Positions 1-10,480 of a stretch of DNA of 64,000 nucleotides are shown here, one piece after another; the first letter of the stretch is position 1, and each line of letters begins with the position of its first letter. Under the pieces are notes generated by a model. The model did no database searches and had not been told where the DNA came from. It saw only the letters and a list, made by a program, of their open reading frames with translations. The position numbers and the translations under genes were made by a program. The stretch comes from Alopecurus myosuroides (Eukaryota; Streptophyta; Magnoliopsida; Poales; Poaceae). The stretch spans positions 62,153,371-62,217,370 of the forward strand of contig CM054060.1 in NCBI GenBank assembly GCA_028641055.1, written 5' to 3'.

Positions 1-20
1 GGAACATCTCTGAATTTATT

Positions 21-620
21 ATGTTTCTACAAAAGCTTTCTAGAAGTCCCAATGCTAGTTCCATGAATATGGCCTTTACTAAACATATTACCAATGCTCT
101 CATAAAAGTTAGGGAAGAAAAGTTGAAACTTGAAACATCTATCCCTAGGAAATTAGATGATGGTTGGGAGCCTATCATTAAGATAAAAGTAAATTATTTT
201 GATTACAATGCTTTGTGTGATATTGGTTCTAGTATCTCTGTTATGCCTCAAAAGCTTTATGATGTTCTTGATCTACCACCGTTGGAACACTGTTATTTGG
301 ATGTTCATCTTGCTGATAATGCTAAGAAGAAACCTCTTGGTAGAATTGATGATGTTATTATTATGGTTAACAATAACCGTGTACCTGTTGATTTTGTTGT
401 TATGAACATTGAATGAAATGCTTCTTGTCCTATTGTTTTGGGAAGACCTTTTCTTAGAACTGTTGGTGCTGTTATTGATATGAAAGAGGGGAGTATTAAA
501 TATCAATCCCCCCTCAACAAAGGCATGGAACATTTTCCTAGATAGAGGATAAAGCTACCTTTTGACTCTATTATTAGAGCAAGTTATGATGTTTATTCTT
601 CTTCACTTGAAAATACTTGA
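21..620 (+). pseudogene. Gypsy-1 gag-protease fragment (aspartic protease)
   Basis: The frame encodes the end of a Gag-protease polyprotein. The catalytic aspartate lies in CDIGSSISVMP (D-I-G in place of D-T/S-G), and the second conserved block CPIVLGRPFLRT follows. A TGA at 414-416 interrupts the domain between them; after it the same frame continues to a TAG in HFPR*RIKLPF and then to TGA at 618-620. In Athila-type elements the protease is followed by RT, RNase H and integrase; here non-coding sequence follows directly. The 5' end of the gene is off the window. Assignment as retroviral-type protease is firm; the copy is inactive. Confidence 0.85.
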
Positions 621-3237
621 GTTGATCTTTTAGGCCTAGCTGAAAGGCATTAAAGAAAAGCGCTACCGGGATACAACCCGTTTTATTTGTCTGTTTTCAT
701 TCTGTTTTCCTTTGTTTTCTTTGGTGTGCTTTGAACCTAGGTGTTGTCTATTTCCTTATAAACCCCTCTATATCTTTTCTTTTGTGTTTTTGAGCCAAGT
801 AAATCCTCTAGTGGAAAGTTGACACTATATTTCGGATTTCTGCGCAGGAAACAGATTTCTGTTATCCACTGTTAATTACGTATAAAATGACATAAAATTC
901 AAAATAACCTGAGATTTTTGGTGATTAATCCTGGGTTATATAAGAAACTTTTCTTAGTTTACCACATTTTGATTTGAGCAATAGAAGATTTTCGAAAAAA
1001 TCGATCTTTGCCTGCTGTTTTGTTTAGACAGATTTCTGTCAATTATTGCATTTGCATCTTAATCTCTTTCTTTTGGTGTTCTTTTGAGAAAAAAAGTTTT
1101 AAAAGAATTTGTGACAGTAGCTAATGTGTTTTTAAGTGCTAATCTTGTGTTGAAACTGTACCATGTGAATTTATTATTTCGATTCCACTAACGTTGCTAA
1201 TGAAGATTGTGAAAATTTTGGTGTGAAGAAAGTTTTCAAGGGTCAAGAGAAGAGGATGATATGATGTCATCAAGAAGAGTGAAAATCCTATGCTTGGGGA
1301 TGCCCCAGTGGTACATCCCAGCAAATTCCAAGAAGACTCAAGCGTCTAATCTTGGGGATGCCCAAGGCATCCCCTTCTTCATCAACAAATTATCAGGTCA
1401 CTTCTAGTGAAACTATATTTTTATTCGGTCACACCTTATGTGCTTTACTTGGAGCGTCTTTTAATTTTGTTTTCAGTTTGTTTTTATTTTCATAATAATC
1501 TTGGTTGGACCCCAGCATTATTTTATTGGAGAGTGACCCGCTCCGCTTTTTCATGAGAATACGTTGTATTCTTAGTCTCTGTTTGACTGCTGCATTTATT
1601 GAGCTCCTCTTTTGCATGCATCTCTTATCAGAGCTGTTAGTTTTAGTAGTATTACATGAGTACTCTCATTTTTGCTTGATGTATCATAAATAGTATTTTT
1701 GTTAAAACATATCTTGTATGGTGCTTGTTGGTAAAAGAAAACTGATGCTTGATGTAGAATTTATAACAGTACTAGTAGAAGCTTGTATAGACTGTGGCTA
1801 GAAGTTTTTCATGCCATGCTAAATGTTATTTTAGTTTTAAAGCCTTGTGGTTATTGAGTATAATGAATAGACTTAAATAGCTGAGAGCGTTTAATATGTC
1901 TCGAAAGATTCATGAGTTGTTCTTGTCATAGTAAAGCATCAATATATGGTATTCTCTTTCGAATGTTTTATTTGGTTGACTTGGCGCATGCTCACACCAT
2001 TTTTATGACTACAAAACAGTCACGAATAGCCTCCATGACCACTTAGTTTTTGAACTTGTGATACCGCTTATGCTTTAATTAATGATGCTTATGTCGCAAT
2101 GCATGATTATGGCTCTTATGCTCTCTTGATTTGTCGCTCACAGTCTTTTGCTAGCCTCCACCTGTACTGAGTATTGAATTCTACTCGTGCATCCAAACTC
2201 CTTAAACCAAAGTTTTCCCATTGTGTACACCATACCTACCTACATGTGGTATTTAACTACCACTCCAAGTAAATTGCTCATGTGTTACCTTTAAAACCTT
2301 CAAAATTATTCATGTTTTGTGTTCTTTTTTTTGCTCATGAGGACGTCAATAGAGAATCTTTATCTCACTTGTTGATTGGATTTCACACCCTAGACTAGTG
2401 GCCTCATCCGCTTATCCAAATGATAGAAGAGCTGGCAGCGGGGTGCCCAGCCCCAAATTAATACAAACAAATGCTCTTCACTATTTTTGCCCCTGATTTA
2501 TCTGTCAAAGCATAATTGTGTAAACGAAAGAGAAAGAGGGATGACCTTCTACACTAGTTGCGTCCTACACCATGGGAGCCGCTCTTGTGAATCCAGTTGG
2601 CTTGTGACGTACTGTATTGTCTGTTTACCATTCGTTGACATTAGCATACACCTCTCCTAAAATATAGACATTCCTCCATGGTGTCAAACTTTTAATACCT
2701 CTGTTTAATTAAATAAAAAGCTCTAGCACATGAGTGATCCATGCTTCCCTCTGCGAAGGGCCTTTCTTTTACTTTTATGTTGAGTCTCCATCTTCTAACT
2801 TTATGCACAGTTGAGAGAGAATTTTAGCCATTCTGAGTTCTATGTGCATTTGTCCCATAAACAACAATAATTACTTCATGATGTGATATTATTGTTCTAG
2901 TCTTCCACTTGAACTTTGAAAGTGTCCTGGCATTTATGTTTTGTCTCACTCTTAAGGACTAGCAAAATACCACTTTGCCAGGCTTTCTCCATACTTGAAA
3001 CAAACGTTTATCTTTCTTTGCATCATTATCCATGCTTCTTTATTTAAGATACTCTTCATGATGCAAAGTGATTGCTATGCTTTATTATTAAAGTTCTATT
3101 TATCATGCTTGTGTTGAAGTTTTATGATCTCAGCGTACATATGCTTTTACATTTTAATGATCAAGATTATGATAGTAGCATGTCACCTCAGAAATTATTG
3201 TTTTATCGTTTACCTACTCAAGGACGAGTAGGAACTA
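621..3237 (+). other. Gypsy-1 3' internal non-coding region
   Basis: No open frame longer than about 75 codons belongs here. A block at about 657-682 (AAGCGCT...CGGGAT..AACCCG) has a counterpart in Gypsy-2 near 17745-17770 on the minus strand. The part 2160-2780 is clearly related to 36290-36980 (Gypsy-4) and to the reverse complement of 14120-14800 (Gypsy-3), with shared strings such as AGAAGAGCTGGCAGCGGGGT. The region is therefore a conserved non-coding module between coding sequence and 3' LTR in several Athila-like elements. Confidence 0.75.
1354..1374. repeat. Perfect 9-bp inverted repeat in Gypsy-1 internal region
   Basis: GGGGATGCC and GGCATCCCC flank a CAA loop, giving a perfect hairpin. 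The arm is a variant of the CTTGGGGATG box that precedes the 3' LTR of this element and recurs in the related elements. Confidence 0.8.
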
Positions 3238-3251
3238 AGCTTGGGGATGCT
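3236..3251 (+). other. Gypsy-1 polypurine tract
   Basis: The purine-rich string around AAGCTTGGGGATG ends directly before the LTR start TGATACG at 3252. It is the expected primer site for plus-strand DNA synthesis. Confidence 0.7.
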
Positions 3252-4843
3252 TGATACGTCATAAACGTATCCCTAATTTCTGATGCTCCATGATCATATT
3301 ATGCCAATTGCTACATGTTTTCTCCCTTATTTATAGTATTTTCATACGTTTTCCGGGACTAACCTATTAACAAGATGCCAAGTGCCAGTTCCCTGTTTTC
3401 TGCTGTTTTTGGTTTCAAAAAAGTTGTTCTAGAAACATTCTCGGAATTGGACCCCACAAAGCCCGGAGTCCCCATTTTCCCTGGAAGCATCCGGAACACC
3501 AAAGAGGAGTCGAAGACGGGCAACGGGGGGGGGGGGGGGGGGGCACACCATAGGGTGGCGCGGGTCCCCCTCCTGGCCGCGCAGCTATGGGTGTGGGGCC
3601 CCCTGGCCTCCATCGCCTCTGCCCTTTCGCCTATTTATTCCCCCCGGATGGAAAACCCTAGGCACCTGATCAAAAATCCCGAAAAATTTCCGCAGCAGTC
3701 GTCGTCGTCAACCCTAGATCAGGAGGGTTCTGGAGCTGTTTTCTGGCACCCTGCTGCAGAGGAAATCATCACCGGAGGCTTCTACATCACCATGCCTGCC
3801 TCCGGAGTGATGCGTGAGTAGTTCATCCCTGGAGTACGGGTCCATAGCAGTAGCTAGATGGTTGTCTCCTCCTCATATGCCTCCATGTTTAGATCTCGTG
3901 AGCTGCCTATAATGATCGAGATTGATCTTATGTAATTCTATATGCTGTGTTTGCTGGGATCCGATGAATATTGACCTTATGCCAAGTTGATTATAGTCTT
4001 TATTGCATATGTTATTTGTGATCTTGCATGCTTTCCGTTTCTAGTGGTTGCTCTGGCCAAGTAGTTGCTAGTGACTCCAAGAGGGAGTATTTATGCTAGA
4101 TAGTGGGTTAATGCCTCCTTTTCTCCCATGCTCGAGTGAAGGAAACGTGACGGGTGAGGATGTGTTGTTGCCACTAGGGAGAAAACAACGGTGAGAGTAC
4201 CCGCGTGTATAATCATTGCTTACATTACACACATTGCTTAATGTGATTATCTGTTGCTTGCGACTTAATACCTAAGCGGGTTCGGATGATAATCTGAGGG
4301 TGGATTATTAGTCATAGATGTAGATGGATTTCGGTCTATCTATTTTGTTGTAATGCCCGCACTAAATATCATAGTAGTCATCATGTTATAATGTGCACTA
4401 CGGTGCAACCTTTATTTGTCAATTGCCCAGCTATAATTTTTTCAACCAACATGTTATTTATATGGAGAGACACCACTAGTGAACCTATGAACCCCGGTCC
4501 ATTTTCCACACTGTTAAAGAAACCACAACAATTTCCTGCTCTCTTTACTTACTGCAAGCATACACTATTTTTCCACACTATACGTCTAATCTTTGTTTTC
4601 AGCAAGACCGGTGAGATTCACAACCTCAATGTACCGTTGGGGCAAAGTATTTTGGTTGTGTTGTGTGCAGGTTCCACGTTGTTGCTGACATCGGTGAAGC
4701 GCCAGCACCACCGTCAATGGCATCAACCTTCCGAAGGTCCTCTTTCTCCTACTGGATTGATAACCCTGATTCTTAACTAAGGGGGAAATTCCTACCGTTG
4801 TGCTCATCACACCCTCCTATTGGGGCTCCCAACGCAAGCATCA
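3252..4843 (+). repeat. Gypsy-1 3' LTR
   Basis: A 1592-bp LTR that begins TGATACGTC and ends GCATCA. It contains a 19-base G run at 3525-3543 and a TA-rich CTATTTATTCC near 3630 that could be the promoter. The small open frames within it are not conserved genes. The 5' LTR partner is outside the window, so divergence cannot be measured. Confidence 0.8.
3525..3543 (+). repeat. Poly-G run of 19
   Basis: Nineteen consecutive G in the LTR. The true length is doubtful, since such runs are hard to sequence; it could also fold as a G-quadruplex. Confidence 0.9.
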
Positions 4844-5349
4844 GTGCCTTTTAAATAGCGCATAACTCTCTCAAGCGCATGCCAATGATTATCTCCCGGA
4901 TTGGAAACAAACCGGCTCAATTTTCTCACAGCAAAAGAGATGTGAGGCCTCGTGGCACTAGCCAAATACATAAGCTAGCCTATAATCTGAGAATACCTCA
5001 GTTGATCTCTTGCAATCCGTCGATTCTTTCGAAGAAACACACTAGCATCATATGTTGTTGAAGAAGGCTTGCAGTCCCTATACCCGAAGTGACTCAACAC
5101 CTTTTCCACATAGTGATACTGAAGCAGTGTGATCCCACCATTATCATCTATCAACAGTTTGATGTTCAAGATAACATCAGCTACTCCTAAATCTTTCATC
5201 TCAAAATAGCGAGATAAGAAATCCTTAACTTCCTTGATTAAATCAAGATCGGTCCCAAAGATTAATATGTCGTCGACATACAAACATAGACTAACTCCCT
5301 CGCCCCCACTATGGAAATAGTACACGCACTTGTCAGCTTCGTTTACCAC
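4844..5349 (-). pseudogene. Copia-1 RT C-terminal part and start of RNase H
   Basis: The frame at 4975-5349 contains the RT catalytic core LCLYVDDILIFG (YVDD codons near 5269-5280) and MKDLGVADVILNIKL. Further left the sequence reads toward RNase H (LSRFVSNPGDNHW, then the MRYLKGT motif) before Gypsy-1 interrupts it at 4843. A TAA/TAG-type break lies just left of 4975. The rest of RNase H must lie left of Gypsy-1, outside the window. Confidence 0.85.
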
Positions 5350-6298
5350 AAAGCCTTAAGCAGTCAAAGTCCTTTCAAACTTTTCATGCCATTTCTTAGG
5401 TGCTTGCTTGAGGTCGTATAATGACTTCAATAACTTTCACACCTTGCCTTCCGGATTGGATACTACGAAACCATCTGGCTGCTCCATGTAAATTTCCTCG
5501 TCCAACTCTCCATTAAGGAAAGTGGTCTTAACGTCCCTTTGATGAACGAGAAGACCGTGTGAGGCAGCCAGTGAAAGTAGCACACGAATAGTGGTCAGTC
5601 TAGCCACAGGTGAGTAAGTATCAATGAATTCTTCACCTTCTTTCTGGGTATAACCCTTGGCCACAAGCCTTGCCTTGTACTTCTCAATTGAAACATCAGG
5701 CCTAAGATTTTTATTGAGCACCCACTTACATCCTACTTCCTCCTTCCAGTCGTCAGCATCAACAGATGCACATGCTTCTGAATTAGTCCTGTGTGTGTCA
5801 TCCACGAGGTACACAACGAAATCATTACCAAAGGACTTTGTAGTCTTCAGTCTCTTGCTCCTTACAGGAACTTCATTGTCATCATCCACGGGATTCCCAA
5901 AGTGTTCTATCGGGGTGGTGGGTTCAGGAATCTCAGCTAATTCCTGACTAGATGAAACAGGTTTCTCCTGATTTGATGAGCTAGGCATATCCTTCATAGG
6001 AAATATGTTCTCAAAGGAAGTCACATCATTCGACTCCATAATCGTACCAACATGCATGCCGGATACCTCTGATTTTACTATAAAAAATTTATAACCAATG
6101 CTATTAAAAGTATAGCCCAGAAGAACACAATCTATGGTTTTTGGTCCAAGCTTGCGCTTCTTGGGAATTGGTATATTGACTTTCCCCAAACAACCCCAAG
6201 TATGTAGGTAGGAGAGTTTCAACCTTTCCTTTCCCATTCCTCAAATGGAGTAATGGTTTTATTATTTGTGGAAACTTGGTGTAGGACATGACATGCAA
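5350..6298 (-). pseudogene. Copia-1 integrase C-terminus and RT N-terminal part
   Basis: The largest frame (5437-6237) starts in the integrase C-terminal region ([32 protein letters not shown]), passes a hydrophilic linker, and reaches RT motifs [16 protein letters not shown] and [24 protein letters not shown] at 5437-5439 replaces an expected cysteine in GKV*KLL. The neighbouring frame 6104-6298 holds a little more of the integrase, so at least one frameshift separates the pieces. Confidence 0.85.
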
Positions 6299-6818
6299 TC
6301 ATTAGCGCCTCCCCCCACCATGCCTTGGAGACACTCGAAGTATCTAACATGGCGTTAACCAAATCAGACAACGTTCGGTTGTTTCTTTAAGCCACCCCAT
6401 TTGACCGAGGTGAGTAGGGAGTCATCCTTCATGAATAATTCCATGTTCCGCGCAAAAAGAATTAAGCTCGTTGGAAACATACTCTCCACCATGTTCAGAC
6501 CTAAGCCGTTTAATTTTACGATCAAGTTGGTTCTCAGCTTCGGCCTTATATTTCTTGAAATAAGTTAAAAAGCTTCATCTTTAGATTTCATAAGATACAC
6601 ATAACAATATATAGTGGAGTCATCAATAAGTGTCATGAAATATTTCTTTCCACCTTTTTTCAATACGCCATTCATCTCACAAAGATCAAAATGTATAAGT
6701 TCTAGTGGTGCCAAGTCTTTCTCCTCCGTAATCTTATGAGACTTGCGAGGTTGCTTAGATTGAACACACACTTGACATTTGGAACCTTTAATAGTACTGA
6801 ATTTTGAAATTAAAATCA
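6299..6818 (-). pseudogene. Copia-1 integrase: zinc finger end and degenerate catalytic core
   Basis: The frame 6565-6818 has the CQVC half of the HHCC zinc finger, then LIHFDLCEMNG with the first catalytic aspartate and FMTLIDDSTIYCYVYLMKSKD. The second part of the core (6299-6560) is scrambled by stops and frameshifts. At 6818 the sequence is cut by the Copia-2 LTR; the HHCC histidines (RHSRLCHINFG) lie on the other side, at about 27.93-27.97 kb. Confidence 0.85.
6814..6818. repeat. Copia-2 target-site duplication, left copy (AATCA)
   Basis: AATCA lies directly left of the LTR start TGTTGG at 6819; the right copy at 27922-27926 is ACTCA (one substitution). Removing Copia-2 and one copy restores the Copia-1 integrase frame across the gap. 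Confidence 0.8.
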
Positions 6819-7715
6819 TGTTGGAACGCGTAGAGATAAACAAAAACGTTTCTACGCGATACTTCCAAGATCTAGCCGAGGTAGAAGGCCACGAGGATTA
6901 CCACTAGACGTGCATGTGTGGATTATCGATGAAGCACGTCGATGCAGTGTAGTCCCACGATCTGATGCAGCCGATCCAATCCCGCGATCGTCAAAGTGCT
7001 GATCGTGCAGCACCTCTGCCGGTATCCACACGTGCGAGGAGGAGCTCCGACGGCGGACTGCTAGGTCCGGTGCTACGGCTGGACTGAGTAGGCCTAGGGT
7101 TCCCAACACATGGGAGTGGAATGATTGTGCCCCTCTTTATATGGAGAATGGTAGTGGGATTCACAACGCTTGTGTCCCATCCCTCTGTGAGTCCAACTCA
7201 CTAATTCAGTCCATTTCCGGTTTGGGTCTAACCCGACCATATATTTGTTACCGCTCTTAAGTGTGCGACCCTGCAGGCTCACGGCGATTTGGACACGATT
7301 GGAGTCCGACTCTCAATCGATCAATCGGTAGCGGCTCCTAGCAGAACATGCCGACTCCCAAGTCCCATAGAGTCATCACGACATACCTTCCAATGTGACT
7401 TTCATATTCCTTGTCAAACTATAGGCGAATTATCGTCATCCCTTAAATAGCTACATTCTCTTCTCGGTCTGTGATATATGATTCATCTGACTAACTCTTA
7501 GTCAATAGACCAAGTTAACACTTAACTGAGTCGCGCATGGCTATGCTTCCGAAATCATACCACTCGAGAGGGCCCAGAGAATATCTCTCCATTCGGAGGG
7601 GCAAAATCGCATCTTGATTATCCACATCACGCAACTTGCTTCTCATTCGACCCGAACTCTGCCTTTATAACTGCCTTGTTACAGAACATCGTTTGACAGA
7701 ACCTAAGTTGGTGAT
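6819..7715 (-). repeat. Copia-2 3' LTR, outer part
   Basis: Matches 26616-27535 with a few indels, starting TGTTGGAACGCGTAG on the plus strand. It is cut at 7715 by Gypsy-2 and resumes at 20943. Confidence 0.9.
7711..7715. repeat. Gypsy-2 target-site duplication, left copy (GTGAT)
   Basis: GTGAT at 7711-7715 and again at 20938-20942, exactly flanking the LTR ends TGATGACTCC and TGCATCA. Confidence 0.92.
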
Positions 7716-9066
7716 TGATGACTCCCAAGTGCAGTAGATCAATTGTAGTACCTTTCGATAAGTATTTGAGTGTCGAACCCACGAGGAGATGAAGGTAAGC
7801 TATCTATTCTCTAAAGCCCTATATCCCTCTTATATGGCTATTTATGCAAAGCAATAAGTTTGACTAAAAGGAACTAACTAATTAAAAGCAAGTGACGTGG
7901 AGTGTGGTTTGTCTAGTAACTAGTGAAGCAAGTTTAAAATGCAAGTAATCCTAGAGCAAGTTCCTAAAGCAAGTTTCTAAGAAAGTTTCACAAGTAGAAA
8001 GCAACAAATATCTCAAGTATCTCAAGGGAGCAAGTGTTCTAGCAATAGGTGTTTCGTTCGTGTGGTTGTCACAATTAGTGAAGCACATGTTTTAGTCTTA
8101 GTTGTTTCTTCTAGGAAGGAGCCATGAATAGGTATAGTCAAGTAAATGATCTACAACCCCTTATTATGGATCATGTGGCCAAGTAAATGACTGCACAAGA
8201 TTGATTAAGACATAAAGTCCCACCATAGCCTTACGTTCTAAGGTCCCCTATATATATCCCCCAATAACTTAACTTTGTGGCTCGGTCTCAGGTTACTGTC
8301 ACTCCCAAGTCACCACCACTCCATTATGCTACCGGTGATCACCTTACATGCATTCCCCAACATATGCGTGCACTCATATATTGTACATAAAGACAATCAT
8401 AGAAGATAACAAACTTGTATGCAACCAATCAACGAACTATTTCACCATTGCCAAGAACAATTCACTACTCAAACATAGACGGGGAGACACAATACATCAA
8501 GGGAATATAGTATTGCATGATACATCGTGTTTGCCAAGAGATTACATTGGAGAGATGGAGCTGATCTTGCTGTAGATGTTGATGATGAACACGCCGGAGG
8601 GGGGTGGAGCCCTCCGGGGGTGATCCCGGCGGCGTTTCCCCCCTCCGATCTTCTCCGGCGGCAGCCTTCTGTCTCTCTGTTTCGTGGTTTCGTCTCTCGG
8701 CGCCGCCTCCTCCTCGAAAAGGCCAGGGGACCCTTTATATAGTCGTTTTTAGGTCACGAGACACTCGGGAGAAGAAAGATCGACGGCATCGGAGCCACGG
8801 GGGCAAAAAGGGGGCCTCTCACGCGGCCAAGGAATCTGGCCGCGTGGAGGGTCCTCTTTGCCACCTGGTTGGCCTTTTGGCCCTCTACTTTGCCCATGGT
8901 CTTCGTCTCGAAAATTATGAACCGTGCTCTTTGGCCTTGCCCTTTTTGGAGTCCCGAAGCTCCCGGAAAGTCTGAAACACTAAAAAGTACGTTTTCTAGA
9001 AAAACAGGGTTAGAACCAAAAGAAGGGGGATTGTTTAGAAAATCCCCCAAATCATTATAAAACATT
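7716..9066 (-). repeat. Gypsy-2 3' LTR, outer part
   Basis: Aligns with 19514-20867 of the other LTR from TGATGACTCCC to CATTATAAAACAT. About 6 differences are visible in the first 135 bases. The small frames at 8348-8975 recur at 20146-20719 because they are LTR sequence, not genes. Confidence 0.88.
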
Positions 9067-9300
9067 TGAGGGGGCACAATGGATCGGAGACGATTTTTTG
9101 GGAAAATCTAGAAGTCCGGAAATTTCCGGGCTCAGGAAACGGAATATTCCGCCCTCCGGATATTTGACCCGGAAAATTCCTCCCAAATTTACGGTGTGCC
9201 TTCTGAGAGCGGGCACAGAGGAAATGGAGGAATTTTGTGGGCAAGCATCAAGTGAAAGGAAATTTTCGGGCCCTAAGCCGGAATTTCCGGGGTTCCTACA
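9067..9300 (-). repeat. Possible Copia-3 3' LTR (palindrome-rich)
   Basis: The plus strand starts TGAGGGGG after the Gypsy-2 LTR breaks off and ends CCTACA near 9300, which would give TG...CA ends on the minus strand. It contains perfect palindromes CCGGAAATTTCCGG (9116-9129) and CGGAATATTCCG (9140-9151). No second copy is available, so both edges are guesses. Confidence 0.4.
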
Positions 9301-9658
9301 CACAAAGTTTTTCAAAGAGGGAACAAGACATGAGCCACCAAAAACGAGAAAAAAAAACACAACGAAAATAGAAACACAACCACAAAAACAAGAAAAGAGT
9401 AAAAGAGAGAAATGTTGGTGGCCAAAGCCACCGTGTTTGAGTGTATGCAAAGGAGTCACGAAGATATATCTTGGACCCAAAAGCATGACTCACGTTAAAG
9501 CACAATAAGTCACAAAATGACTAGATATGCATCAAGTTTTGATTGGTTTGCGCATGATAGGAGGAGTGTTGGTTCATGAATTGAAGTACGCTCCCCCTAT
9601 GTCCATGCCTACATCCAAACCTAGATAGCATGAATAGTGAAGGTATCTATGCAAGGTT
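9301..9658 (-). other. Copia-3 3' untranslated tail
   Basis: No coding frame. It holds an A-rich stretch (9345-9410) and, on the minus strand, AGGGGGAG at 9598-9591, the polypurine core reported for Sireviruses. Confidence 0.5.
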
Positions 9659-10417
9659 TCAAGTGAAGTTAGACGCATAGATCACATTTAGTTCATTCCT
9701 CAAACCGCGAAATATTGGTTCATCAAGGGCCTTAGTGAAGATGTCCGCAAGTTGATCCTTGGTCAACACATAAGAGAGATCAATATCGCCCTTCTCAACA
9801 TGATCCCGAATGAAATGATGCCGAATCTCAATGTGCTTCGTCTTAGAGTGAAGAACGGAGTTGTAGGCAATCTTGATGGAACTCTCATTGTCACACAAGA
9901 GGGGGACCTTGTCTAAGTAAATACCATAATCTCGCAAATTTTGCCACATCCATAGCAATTGGGCACAACAACTTGCCGCGGAGATGTACTCGGCCTTGGT
10001 GGTGGAGAGGGCGATGCAATTTTGCTTCTTGGAAGATCAACATACCAAAGAGCGACCAAGAAATTGACAACCCCTGGATGTAGACTTCCTATCCGTCTTC
10101 TCTCCCGCATAATCCGCATCCGAGTACCCGATGAGTTCAAAGTTGAACCCTTGGGATACCAAAGACCGAAGTTTGGGGGTATGAACTAAATAGCGAAAGA
10201 TGCGCTTAACCGCTTCAAAATGACTTTGCCTCGGAGAGGCTTGAAACCTTGCACATTTACCTACGCTATACATGATATCGAGTCTAGATGCACAAAGGTA
10301 GAGCAAAGAGCCAATCATGGAGCGGTACACCTTTTGATCTACCTCTTTACCATTCGGGTCGGGTTTCAAGTCAATAGTTGTGGACATGGGGGTTTTCATA
10401 GGCTTGGCGTCATGCAT
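9659..10417 (-). pseudogene. Copia-3 RNase H
   Basis: The frame 10037-10417 runs from KPMKTPMSTTIDLKPD through YRSMIGSLLYLCASRLDIMY and HFEAVKRIFRYL to YSDADYAGEKTDRKSTSRG, the Copia RNase H start. After a break at about 10036-9958 a second frame carries LCDNESSIKIAYN (catalytic D) and TKHIEIRHHFIRDHVEKGDI, with LADIFTKALDE at the end. The frameshift inactivates the domain. Confidence 0.88.
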
Positions 10418-10480
10418 GTTGAACCGTTTGAGAATATATTGAGTATACTTGGCTTGCTTGATGAAGGTGCCTTCCGGGTG

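Larger units (their letters stand above)
1..4843 (+). mobile_element. Gypsy-1: Athila-like LTR retrotransposon, 3' part (continues left of window)
   Basis: The segment holds, in order, a protease fragment (21-620), about 2.6 kb of non-coding 3' internal sequence, a purine-rich tract with the box AAGCTTGGGG just before 3252, and a 3' LTR starting TGATACG and ending ATCA at 4843. Immediately right of 4843 the minus strand resumes a Copia RNase H reading frame (Copia-1) at the codon for Gly of the MRYLKGT motif, which fixes the boundary. GTGCC at 4844-4848 would be one copy of the target duplication; its partner lies off the window. No reverse transcriptase or integrase lies between protease and LTR, so this copy is non-autonomous or internally deleted. 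Confidence 0.85.

Noticed and set aside
4809..4809. Gypsy-1 LTR end at the GCTCATCA near 4809
   Set aside because: The next 34 bases do not read as Copia-1 RNase H, whereas sequence after 4843 does; the LTR end GCATCA at 4843 is better.
8348..8975. Overlapping frames repeated at 20146-20719
   Set aside because: They are the two copies of the Gypsy-2 LTR and carry no domain.
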